This document shows positions 1 to 10,554 of a stretch of 64,000 nt of DNA, in pieces. A program made the translations under genes and the position numbers. Source of the DNA: Balaenoptera acutorostrata. Its lineage: Eukaryota; Chordata; Mammalia; Artiodactyla; Balaenopteridae. The notes beneath the pieces were generated by a model. That model worked only from the letters and a program-made list of their open reading frames with translations, did not search any database and was not told the origin of the DNA. The stretch is from NCBI RefSeq assembly GCF_949987535.1, contig NW_026645845.1, positions 124,001 through 188,000 on the forward strand, in the 5' to 3' direction. Positions within the stretch are counted from its first letter, which is position 1; each line of letters begins with the position of its first letter.

Positions 1-525
1 AGAAGTTGTGGTCCTCATGTACAATGGAATATCACTCAGCCATGAAATCAACGTCATAAGGCTAGTAGCAGCACGATGAGTGGATTTATGTACGACGATT
101 CTAAGTGAAATAAGTCACACAGAAAAAGACACTTATCATAAGAAATCACTTATAGAGGGAGTGTAAACACCGCTACACTTGAACTGAATTACAAAACAGA
201 ACAGAGTCACACGTTCAGAAAACACACTATGGCTGCTGAACGGGAAAGGTGAGGTGGGGTGATGCATAAAACAAGGGTTTCAAATTAGCTCAGATACCGT
301 TCCATAAACCCAATATGTAGTAGACAAGACCTACTCCTTGCTCAGTGAACTGGACTCAACACCCCCTATTCACCGCACAAGAATATATCTGACTAGTAAG
401 AATCTTCAAACCTATGTATTGATATCTCTCTGTAAGTGAGTCAAGGGGGTGTAAAGCGGCATAAACACAGCCGTGAAAAGCAGCTAAACCCCATTATAAA
501 AATAAATTACTTTTCAAAACCCGTG
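1..525 (+). mobile_element. L1 ORF2 end and 3' UTR at the window start
   Basis: This is the 3' part of the same L1-derived segment in M1. The ORF2-like frame beginning at 98 (ILSEISHTEKDTYHK) ends at the stop codon at 164-166. The rest is 3' UTR-like, with ggggtgatgcataaaacaag near 257 resembling the purine-rich part of the UTR. The A-rich end lies near 493-519. Confidence 0.85.
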
Positions 526-530
526 AAACA

Positions 531-1204
531 AAGACAGTGAAAGAGAGAGAAATTCTTACAAAATTCGTTCAGGGGCTGTGATGCAACCTGGATTGACCAT
601 ATCTAGACCCACAGCTGATTGAGACATAAGGGTGGACACTCTTGGGGCTCAGAGGTTTGGTGACTTTTCATGAGACAACGCAGACCCTTTAAAGTAATAC
701 TGCATGGTACCCATCCCATGGGTCCCAAATCTCCAGGTTCAAGGGCATCTTCCTACGTCGAAAACATGCATGAGAAACCCAGAAGATGGTACACCGTGTG
801 ATCGAGAAAGGTTTCTAAAACGCACCTCATTTCTCATCTCCTTGTGCTCCGGTTCGCCATTCCAGCCGCTTTACTAGCCATCTCCCTCCTTGGAGAATCA
901 GCACCTTTAACCTCCTCTTCCGTACAGGTTCCAATTTGTCCTAGGGGTGAACGGCAAGAGGGGGAACCAATGAGAGACTAGCTCTAGGGGTTGGGACAGG
1001 CACAGGTCACTCTATTTTCCCATCAGGAAGAAGAATTAACCACAAGCTCAGCCTGCCCCCCAGAACCAGAAGAGGGCCTGAAGCAATCCTGCACTTTTGC
1101 GGCCAGCTCCCAAAAAAGCGACAGGAAAAATGGAGCTCACGGGCACTGCAATTCACAAACCTGCAGAGTTATAAATGATAACTCTCGTCCACAAATATAT
1201 TGAG
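531..1204. other. Unassigned non-L1 part of the monomer (representative, M1)
   Basis: About 670 bp per unit that I cannot match to any family from memory. It has no long conserved frame, no tRNA-like box A/B pair and no clear terminal repeats. It contains the most variable stretch of the monomer (about 655-685) and most of the type-specific markers used here. It could be an older repeat, a remnant of the L1 insertion site, or unique sequence captured when the satellite formed. The 70-aa + strand frame inside it (991-1203) differs or is broken in several units and has no recognisable domain. Confidence 0.6.
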
Positions 1205-1214
1205 GGAAGGCAAC

Positions 1215-2285
1215 GAAGAGGCTTTGAAAGCAAGGCAGAATTGCAGGAAACAGATTTCAGGAGGTAGATTCGAATCGCCTTGAAAGCACATGAAAAGCGG
1301 CAAAACGTGGACAATGATGCCCTTGGCCAAAAAGGGCGTATGCGTTTTTTCCTGAATATATTCAGGAAAAAACGCATACGCCCTTTTTGGCCAACCAAGC
1401 CATCTGGAAAGGCAAATCAGCGCTCCAAAGATGTCTCGCTTCCCAGCGGGCAAAAGGGCCATGCGGAAAAAAGTGTCCAAACCAGAAATGCAGGACCGGC
1501 CATGGAGAAATGGGAGCCTTGCTACGCTGATGGGCGGGATGTAAATTGCCAACAGCCACTCTGGAGAAGTGTACGGTGTGTCCTGAAACATCTAAAAAAC
1601 ACAGCTTGGAGAGCATAGGGCACTTCCACTCATGGGCGTATAAATTGGGAAAACTAAAAATCAGCAAGACACAGGCACCCCAAAGTTTAGGGCTGCTCTG
1701 TTGACAAGAACCTCCACTTCATTACACCTTAAATATCCTAGGAAAGAGAAAAGTGGATAAAGAAGTTGTGGTCCTCATGTACAATGGAATATCACTCAGC
1801 CATGAAATCAACGTCATAAGGCTAGTAGCAGCACGATGAGTGGATTTATGTACGACGATTCTAAGTGAAATAAGTCACACAGAAAAAGACACTTATCATA
1901 AGAAATCACTTATAGAGGGAGTGTAAACACCGCTACACTTGAACTGAATTACAAAACAGAACAGAGTCACACGTTCAGAAAACACACTATGGCTGCTGAA
2001 CGGGAAAGGTGAGGTGGGGTGATGCATAAAACAAGGGTTTCAAATTAGCTCAGATACCGTTCCATAAACCCAATATGTAGTAGACAAGACCTACTCCTTG
2101 CTCAGTGAACTGGACTCAACACCCCCTATTCACCGCACAAGAATATATCTGACTAGTAAGAATCTTCAAACCTATGTATTGATATCTCTCTGTAAGTGAG
2201 TCAAGGGGGTGTAAAGCGGCATAAACACAGCCGTGAAAAGCAGCTAAACCCCATTATAAAAATAAATTACTTTTCAAAACCCGTG
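1215..2285 (+). mobile_element. LINE-1 3' end fragment (ORF2 C-terminus + 3' UTR), representative copy
   Basis: This stretch runs across the M1/M2 boundary and recurs at every monomer junction. Translated in shifting frames it follows the C-terminal part of L1 ORF2 in order: HGEMGALLR then WAGCKL, QPLWRSVRCVLK, PLMGV, GTPKFRAALLTR, WIKKLWSSCTMEYHSAMK and ILSEISHTEKDTYHK. I recognise these against remembered mammalian L1 ORF2 (for example QPLWKSVWRFL, WIKKMWHIYTMEYY). A stop codon (1924-1926) sits where ORF2 normally ends. The following ~350 bp align with the artiodactyl-type L1 3' UTR and end in an A-rich attataaaaataaattac tract near 2253-2280. Several frameshifts and stops make it non-coding. 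The 72-bp palindrome lies inside it. The upstream limit is uncertain by some tens of bases. Confidence 0.88.
1323..1394. repeat. 72-bp perfect palindrome (reference copy, M1)
   Basis: Two 36-base arms meet with no spacer at 1358/1359. The left arm begins ttggccaaaaagggcgta and the right arm is its exact reverse complement ending in ggccaa. The centre is gaatatattc. It occurs once in each of the 36 complete monomers at offset about 1323. It can form a long hairpin in single strands or a cruciform in duplex. Because both strands read the same, the same peptide (MRFFLNIFRKKRIRPFWP) appears in frames on both strands. Confidence 0.97.
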
Positions 2286-3520
2286 AAACAAAGACAGTGA
2301 AAGAGAGAGAAATTCTTACAAAATTCGTTCAGGGGCTGTGATGCCACCTGGATTGACCATATCTAGACCCACAGCTGATTGAGACATAAGGGTGGACACT
2401 CTTGGGGCTCAGAGGTTTGGTGACTTTTCATGAGACAACGCAGACCCTTTAAAGTAATACTGCATGGTACCCATCCCATGGGTCCCAAATCTCCAGGTTC
2501 AAGGGCATCTTCCTACGTCGAAAACATGCATGAGAAACCCAGAAGATGGTACACCGTGTGATCGAGAAAGGTTTCTAAAACGCACCTCATTTCTCATCTC
2601 CTTGTGCTCCGGTTCGCCATTCCAGCCGCTTTACTAGCCATCTCCCTCCTTGGAGAATCAGCACCTTTAACCTCCTCTTCCGTACAGGTTCCAATTTGTC
2701 CTAGGGGTGAACGGCAAGAGGGGGAACCAATGAGAGACTAGCTCTAGGGGTTGGGACAGGCACAGGTCACTCTATTTTCCCATCAGGAAGAAGAATTAAC
2801 CACAAGCTCAGCCTGCCCCCCAGAACCAGAAGAGGGCCTGAAGCAATCCTGCACTTTTGCGGCCAGCTCCCAAAAAAGCGACAGGAAAAATGGAGCTCAC
2901 GGGCACTGCAATTCACAAACCTGCAGAGTTATAAATGATAACTCTCGTCCACAAATATATTGAGGGAAGGCAACGAAGAGGCTTTGAAAGCAAGGCAGAA
3001 TTGCAGGAAACAGATTTCAGGAGGTAGATTCGAATCGCCTTGAAAGCACATGAAAAGCGGCAAAACGTGGACAATGATGCCCTTGGCCAAAAAGGGCGTA
3101 TGCGTTTTTTCCTGAATATATTCAGGAAAAAACGCATACGCCCTTTTTGGCCAACCAAGCCATCTGGAAAGGCAAATCAGCGCTCCAAAGATGTCTCGCT
3201 TCCCAGCGGGCAAAAGGGCCATGCGGAAAAAAGTGTCCAAACCAGAAATGCAGGACCGGCCATGGAGAAATGGGAGCCTTGCTACGCTGATGGGCGGGAT
3301 GTAAATTGCCAACAGCCACTCTGGAGAAGTGTACGGTGTGTCCTGAAACATCTAAAAAACACAGCTTGGAGAGCATAGGGCACTTCCACTCATGGGCGTA
3401 TAAATTGGGAAAACTAAAAATCAGCAAGACACAGGCACCCCAAAGTTTAGGTCTGCTCTGTTGACAAGAACCTCCACTTCATTACACCTTAAATATCCTA
3501 GGAAAGAGAAAAGTGGATAA
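1761..3520 (+). repeat. Satellite monomer M2 (group 1), near-identical to M1
   Basis: 1,760 bp, palindrome at 3083-3154 (perfect). By eye it differs from M1 at only a couple of sites, for example gatgccacc instead of gatgcaacc near 2341 and ttaggtctg instead of ttagggctg near 3450. M1 and M2 therefore look like a very recent tandem duplication or a converted pair. Confidence 0.97.
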
Positions 3521-5280
3521 AGAAGTTGTGGTCCTCATGTACAATGGAATATCACTCAGCCATGAAATCAACGTCATAAGGCTAGTAGCAGCACGATGAG
3601 TGGATTTATGTACGACGATTCTAAGTGAAATAAGTCACACAGAAAAAGACACTTATCATAAGAAATCACTTATAGAGGGAGTGTAAACACCGCTACACTT
3701 GAACTGAATTACAAAACAGAACAGAGTCACACGTTCAGAAAACACACTATGGCTGCTGAACGGGAAAGGTGAGGTGGGGTGATGCATAAAACAAGGGTTT
3801 CAAATTAGCTCAGATACCGTTCCATAAACCCAATATGTAGTAGACAAGACCTACTCCTTGCTCAGTGAACTGGACTCAACACCCCCTATTCACCGCACAA
3901 GAATATATCTGACTAGTAAGAATCTTCAAACCTATGTATTGATATCTCTCTGTAAATGAGTCAAGGGGGTGTAAAGCGGCATAAACACAGCCGTGAAAAG
4001 CAGCTAAACCCCATTATAAAAATAAATTACTTTTCAAAACCCGTGAAACAAAGACAGTGAAAGAGAGAGAAATTCTTACAAAATTCGTTCAGGGGCTGTG
4101 ATGCAACCTGGATTGACCATATCTAGACCCACAGCTGATTGAGACTTAAGGGTGGACACTCATGGGGCTGAGAGGTTCGGTTAGGTTGGGTGAGCCAACG
4201 CAGACCCTTTCAAGTAATACTGCATGGTACCCATCCCATGGGTCCCAAATCTCCAGGTTCAAGGGCATCTTCCTACATCGAAAACAGGCATGAGAAACCC
4301 AGAAGATGGTACACCGTGTGATCGGGAAAGGTTTCTAAAACGCACCTCATTTCTCATCTCCTTTTGCTCAGGTTCGCCATTCCAGCCACTTTACTAGCCA
4401 TCTCCCTCCTTGGAGAATCAGCACCTTTAACCTCCTGTTCCGTACAGGTTGCAATTTGTCCTGAGGATGAACAGGAAGAGGGGGAACCAATGAGAGACTA
4501 GCTCTAGGTGTTGGGACAGGCACAGGTCACTCTATTTTCCCATCAGGAAGAAGAATTAAGCACCAGCTCAGCCTGCCCCCCAGAACCAGAAGAGGGCCTG
4601 AAGCAATCCTGCGCTTTTGCGGCCAACTCCCAAAAAAGCGAGTTGAAAAATGGAGCTCAGGGGCACTGCAATTCACAAACCTGCAGAGTTTTAAATGATA
4701 CCTCTCGTCCACAAATATATTAAGGGAAGGCAACGAAGAGGCTTTGAAAGCAAGGCAGAATTGCAGGAAACAGATTTCAGGAGGTAGATTCGAATCGCCT
4801 TGAAAGCACATGAAAAGCGGCAAAACGTGGACAATGATGCCCTTGGCCAAAAAGGGCGTATGCGTTTTTTCCTGAATATATTCAGGAAAAAACGCATACG
4901 CCCTTTTTGGCCAACCAAGCAACCTGGAAAGGCAAATCAGCGCACCAAAGAAGTCTGGCTTCCCAGCGGGCAAAAGGGCCATGCGGAAAAAAGTGTCCAA
5001 ACCAGAAATGCACGACCGGCCATGGAGAAATGGGAGCCTTGCTACGCTGATGAGTGGGATGTAAATTGCCACTAGCCACTCTGGAGAAGTGTACGGTGTG
5101 TCCTGAAACATCTAAAAAACACAGCTTGGAGAGCATAGGGCACTTCCACTCATGGGCGTATAAATTGGGAAAACTAAAAATCAGCAAGACACAGGCACCC
5201 CAAAGTTTAGGGCTGCTCTGTTGACAAGAACCCACACTTCATTACACCTTAAATATCCTAGGAAAGAGAAAAATGGATAA
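3521..5280 (+). repeat. Satellite monomer M3, group 1 / type E chimera
   Basis: 1,760 bp, palindrome at 4843-4914 (perfect). The first ~430 bp match M1/M2, including the private gagggagtg marker. From tgtaaatgag (3951) onward it carries E-type markers: gagacttaag, ttaagcacc (4556), gcgcttttgc, gagttgaaa, ttaaatgatacc and attaaggg. The switch lies at or before about 3955-4145. A cactagcc variant near 5070 shortens the open frame seen in other units. Confidence 0.95.
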
Positions 5281-7036
5281 AGAAGTTGTGGTCCTCATGT
5301 ACAATGGAATATCACTCAGCCATGAAATCAACGTCATAAGGCTAGTAGCAGCACGATGAGTGGATTTAGGTACGACGATTCTAAGTGAAATAAGTCACAC
5401 AGAAAAGACACTTATCCTAAGATATCACTTATGGAGGGAATGTAAAAACCGCTACACTTGAACTGAATTGCAATACAGAACAGAGTCACACGTTTAGGAA
5501 ACACACTATGGCTGCTGAACGGGAAAGGTGAGGTGGGGTGATGCATAAAACAAGGGTTTCAAATTAGCTCCGATACCGTTCCATAAACCCAATATGTAAG
5601 AGACAAGACCTATTCCTTTTTCAGTGAACTGGACTCAACACCCCCTATTCACCGCACAAGAATATATCTGACTAGTAAGAATCTTCAAACCTATGTATTG
5701 ATATCTCTCTGTAAATGAGTCAAGGGGGTGTAAAGCGGCATAAACACAGCCGTGAAAAGCAGCTAAACCCCATTATAAAAATAAATTACTTTTCAAAACC
5801 CGTGAAACAAAGACAGTGAAAGAGAGAGAAATTTTTACAAAATTCGTTCAGGGGCTGTGATGCAACCTGGATTGACCATATCTAGACCCACAGCTGATTG
5901 AGACTTAAGGGTGGACACTCTTCGGGCTGAGAGGTTCGGTGAGGTTGGGTGAGCCAACGCAGACCCTTTCAGGTAATACTGCATGGTACCCATCCCATGG
6001 GTCCCAAATCTCCAGGTTCAAGGGCATCTTCCTACATCGAAAACAGGCATGAGAAACCCAGAAGATGGTACACCGTGTGATCGGGAAAGGTTTCTAAAAT
6101 GCACCTCATTTCTCATCTCCTTTGCTCGGGTTCGCCATTCCAGCCGATTTACTAGCCATCTCCCTCCTTGGAGAATCAGCACCTTTAACCTCCTGTTCCG
6201 TACAGGTTGCAATTTGTCCTGAGGGTGAACGGCAAGAGGGGAAACCAATGAGAGACTAGCTCTAGGGGTTGGGACAGGCACAGGTCACTCTATTTTCCCA
6301 TCAGGAAGAAGAATTAACCACAAGCTCAGCCTGCCCCCCAGAACCAGAAGAGGGCCTGAAGCAATCCTGCACTTTTGCGGCCAGCTCCCAAAAAAGCGAC
6401 TGGAAAAATGGAGCTCACGGGCACTGCAATTCACAAACCTGCAGAGTTATAAATGATAACTCTCGTCCACAAATATATTGAGGGAAGGCAACGAAGAGGC
6501 TTTGAAAGCAAGGCAGAACTGCAGGAAACAGATTTCAGGAGGTAGATTCGAATCGCCTTGAAAGCACATGAAAAGCGGCAAAACGTGGACAATGATGCCC
6601 TTGGCCAAAAAGGGCGTATGCGTTTTTTCCTGAATATATTCAGAAAAAAACGCATACGCCCTTTTTGGCCAACCAAGCAACCTGGAAAGGCAAATCAGCG
6701 CTCCAAAGAAGTCTCGCTTCCCAGCGGGCAAAAGGGCCATGCGGAAAAAAGGGTCCAAACCAGAAATGCAGGACCGGCCATGGAGAAATGGGAGCCTTGC
6801 TACGCTGATGGGCGGGATGTAAATTGCCAACAGCCACTCTGGAGAAGTGTACGGTGTGTCCTGAAACATCTAAAAAACAGAGCTTGGAGAGCATAGGGCA
6901 CTTCCACTCATGGGCGTATAAATTGGGAAAAATTAAAATCAGCAAGACAGGCACCCCAAAGTTTAGGGCTGCTCTGTTGAAAAGAACCCCCACTTCATTA
7001 CACCTTAAATATCCTAGGAAAGAGAAAAGTGGATAA
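5281..7036 (+). repeat. Satellite monomer M4 (type F), shortest unit
   Basis: 1,756 bp. The four missing bases are one A in cagaaaagaca (near 5400), one base in cctttgctcggg (near 6120) and two in the aaattaaaatcagcaagacaggc stretch (near 6930). F markers are atcctaagatatc, gcaatacagaac, taagagacaagacctattcc with tttttcag, and ccgatttac. The palindrome at 6601-6672 has one mismatch near its centre (cagaaaaaaa). Confidence 0.95.
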
Positions 7037-8794
7037 AGAAGTTGTGGTCCTCATGTACAATGGAATATCACTCAGCCATGAAATCAACGTCATAAGGCTA
7101 GTAGCAGCACGATGAGTGGATTTATGTACGACGATTCTAAGTGAAATAAGTCACACAGAAAAAGACACTTATCCTAAGATATCACTTATAGAGGGAATGT
7201 AAACACCGCTACACTTGAACTGAATTGCAATACAGAACAGAGTCACACGTTCAGAAAACACACTATGGCTGCTGAACGGGAAAGGTGAGGTGGGGTGATG
7301 CATAAAACAAGGGTTTCAAATTAGATCCGATACCGTTCCATAAACCCAATATGTAAGAGACAAGACCTATTCCTTTTTCAGTGAACTGGACTCAACACCC
7401 CCTATTCACCGCACAAGAATATATCTGACTAGTAAGAATCTTCAAACCTATGTATTGATATCTCTCTGTAAATGAGTCAAGGGGGTGTAAAGCGGCATAA
7501 ACACAGCCGTGAAAAGCAGCTAAACCCCATTATAAAAATAAATTACTTTTCAAAACCCGTGAAACAAAGACAGTGAAAGAGAGAGAAATTCTTACAAAAT
7601 TCGTTCAGGGGATGTGATGCAACCTGGATTGACCATATCTAGACCCACAGCTGATTGAGACTTAAGGGTGGACACTCTTCGGGCTGAGAGGTTCGGTGAG
7701 GTTGGGTGAGCCAACGCAGACCCTTTCAGGTAATACTGCATGGTACCCATCCCATGGGTCCCAAATCTCCAGGTTCAAGGGCATCTTTCTACATCGAAAA
7801 CAGGCATGAGAAACCCAGAAGATGGTACACCGTGTGATCGGGAAAGGTTTCTAAAATGCACCTCATTTCTCATCTCCTTTGCTCGGGTTCGCCATTCCAG
7901 CCGATTTACTAGCCATCTCCCTCCTTGGAGAATCAGCACCTTTAACCTCCTGTTCCGTACAGGTTGCAATTTGTCCTGAGGGTGAACGGCAAGAGGGGAA
8001 ACCAATGAGAGACTAGCTCTAGGGTTTGGGACAGGCACAGGTCACTCTATTTTCCCATCAGGAAGAAGAATTAACCACAAGCTCAGCCTGCCCCCCAGAA
8101 CCAGAAGAGGGCCTGAAGCAATCCTGCACTTTTGCGGCCAGCTCCCAAAAAAGCGACTGGAAAAATGGAGCTCACGGGCACTGCAATTCACAAACCTGCA
8201 GAGTTATAAATGATAACTCTCGTCCACAAATATATTGAGGGAAGGCAACGAAGAGGCTTTGAAAGCAAGGCAGAACTGCAGGAAACAGATTTCAGGAGGT
8301 AGATTCGAATCGCCTTGAAAGCACATGAAAAGCGGCAAAACGTGGACAATGATGCCCTTGGCCAAAAAGGGCGTATGCGTTTTTTCCTGAATATATTCAG
8401 GAAAAAACGCATACGCCCTTTTTGGCCAACCAAGCCATCTGGAAAGGCAAATCAGCGCTCCAAAGAAGTCTCGCTTCCCAGCGGGCAAAAGGGCCATGCG
8501 GAAAAAAGTGTCCAACCAGAAATGCAGGACCGGCCATGGAGAAATGGGAGCCTTGCTTCGCTGATGGGCGGGATGTAAATTGCCAACAGCCACTCTGGAG
8601 AAGTGTACGGTGTGTCCTGAAACATCTAAAAAACAGAGCTTGGAGAGCATAGGGCACTTCCACTCATGGGCGTATAAATTGGGAAAACTAAAAATCAGCA
8701 AGACACAGGCACCCCAAAGTTTAGGGCTGCTCTGTTGACAAGAACCCCCACTTCATTACACCTTAAATATCCTAGGAAAGAGAAAAGTGGATAA
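7037..8794 (+). repeat. Satellite monomer M5 (type F)
   Basis: 1,758 bp. It lacks one base in cctttgctcggg and one in gtccaaccag (near 8510). The 5' half shares M4's F markers; the end after the palindrome has ccatctgg as in group 1. The palindrome at 8358-8429 is perfect. It shares the aacagagcttgg variant with M4 and M6. Confidence 0.95.
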
Positions 8795-10554
8795 AGAAGT
8801 TGTGGTCCTCATGTACAATGGAATATCACTCAGCCATGAAATCAACGTCATAAGGCTAGTAGCAGCACGATGAGTGGATTTATGTACGACGATTCTAAGT
8901 GAAATAAGACACACAGAAAAAGACACTTATCATAAGAAATCACTTATAGAGGGAATGTAAACACCGCTACACTTGAACTGAATTACAAAACAGAACAGAG
9001 TCACACGTTCAGAAAACACACTATGGCTGCTGAACGGGAAAGGTGAGGTGGGGTGATGCATAAAACAAGGGTTTCAAATTAGCTCAGATACCGTTCCATA
9101 AACCCAATATGTAGTAGACAAGACCTACTCCTTGCTCAGTGAACTGGACTCAACACCCCCTATTCACCGCACAAGAATATATCTGACTAGTAAGAATCTT
9201 CAAACCTATGTATTGATATCTCTCTGTAAGTGAGTCAAGGGGGTGTAAAGCGGCATAAACACAGCCGTGAAAAGCAGCTAAACCCCATTATAAAAATAAA
9301 TTACTTTTCAAAACCCGTGAAACAAAGACAGTGAAAGAGAGAGAAATTCTTACAAAATTCGTTCAGGGGCTGTGATGCCACCTGGATTGACCATATCTAG
9401 ACCCACAGCTGATTGAGACATAAGGGTGGACACTCTTGGGGCTCAGAGGTTTGGTGAGGTTGCATGAGCCAACGCAGACCCTTTAAAGTAATACTGCATA
9501 GTACCCATCCCATGGGTCCCAAATCTCCAGGTTCAAGGGCATCTTCCTACGTCGAAAACATGCATGAGAAACCCAGAAGATGGTACACCGTGTGATCGGG
9601 AAAGGTTTCTAAAACGCACCTCATTTCTCATCTCCTTGTGCTCGGGTTCGTCATTCCAGCCGCTTTACTAGCCATCTCCCTCCTTGGAGAATCAGCACCT
9701 TTAACCTCCTGTTCCGTACAGGTTGCAATTTGTCCTGAGGATGAACGGGAAGAGGGGGAACCAATGAGAGACTAGCTCTAGGGGTTGGGACAGGCACAGG
9801 TCACTCTATTTTCCCATCAGGAAGAAGAATTAACCCCAAGCTCAGCCTGCCCCCCAGAACCAGAAGAGGGCCTGAAGCAATCCTGCACTTTTGCGGCCAG
9901 CTCCCAAAAAAGCGACTGGAAAAATGGAGCTCAGGGGCACTGCATTTCACAAACCTGCAGAGTTATAAATGATAACTCTCGTCCACAAATATATTGAGGG
10001 AAGGCAACGAAGAGGCTTTGAAAGCAAGGCAGAACTGCAGGAAACAGATTTCAGGAGGTAGATTCGAATCGCCTTGAAAGCACATGAAAAGCGGCAAAAC
10101 GGGGACAATGATGCCCTTGGCCAAAAAGGGCGTATGTGTTTTTTCCTGAATATATTCAGGAAAAAACGCATACGCCCTTTTTGGCCGAGCAAGCAACCTG
10201 GAAAGCCAAATCAGCGCTCCAAAGAAGTCTCGCTTCCCAGCGGGCAAAAGGGCCATGCGGAAAAAAGTGTCCAAACCAGAAATGCAGGACCGGCCATGGA
10301 GAAATGGGAGCCTTGCTACGCTGATGGGCGGGATGTAAATTGCCAACAGCCACTCTGGAGAAGTGTACGGTGTGTCCTGAAACATCTAAAAAACAGAGCT
10401 TGGAGAGCATAGGGCACTTCCACTCATGGGCGTATAAATTGGGAAAACTAAAAATCAGCAAGACACAGGCACCCCAAAGTTTAGGGCTGCTCTGTTGACA
10501 AGAACCCCCACTTCATTACACCTTAAATATCCTAGGAAAGAGAAAAGTGGATAA
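8795..10554 (+). repeat. Satellite monomer M6 (mixed type)
   Basis: 1,760 bp. The 5' half is group-1-like with gaatgtaaacacc; the middle has gttgcatgagcc and gaggatgaacggg; the 3' half has gactgg, catttcac and caacctgg. The palindrome (10117-10188) has a tatgtg change in the left arm and ggccga instead of ggccaa at the right edge. Confidence 0.95.

Larger units (their letters stand above)
1..1760 (+). repeat. Satellite monomer M1 (group 1), reference unit
   Basis: 1,760 bp, used here as the reference for offsets. The perfect palindrome is at 1323-1394. Group 1 markers are gagggagtgtaaacacc (about 155-171), cttttcatgagac after the tttgg near 660, the ttccaatttgtcctagggg variant near 930, gacaggaaa near 1120 and ccatctgg after the palindrome. 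M1 carries a private gatgtctcgc near 1430, shared only with M2. Confidence 0.97.

Noticed and set aside
991..1203. Recurrent 70-71 aa + strand frame as a possible small gene
   Set aside because: It recurs only because the DNA recurs. It is broken or altered in several units (for example M12, M13, M16, M24), has no recognisable domain, and lies in a satellite.
531..1204. tRNA-derived SINE in the unassigned half
   Set aside because: No convincing box A and box B at the right spacing, and no A-rich or simple-repeat tail.
1169..1591. Recurrent 140-194 aa reverse-strand frame as a gene
   Set aside because: It is antisense to the L1 ORF2-derived sequence and the palindrome, varies in length with single-base indels (M8, M19), and shows no domain or start context.
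1639..1652. gcgtataaattggg as a TATA promoter
   Set aside because: The sequence corresponds to the ORF2 PLLGIY region of L1, so the TATA-like string is explained by descent.
5935..5952. CENP-B box-like ttcggtgaggttgggtga in F-type units
   Set aside because: It differs from the essential core of the CENP-B box at two positions (no A after TTCGNNNN, TGGG instead of CGGG) and is absent from most monomers. I saw no better match on either strand, but did not scan exhaustively.
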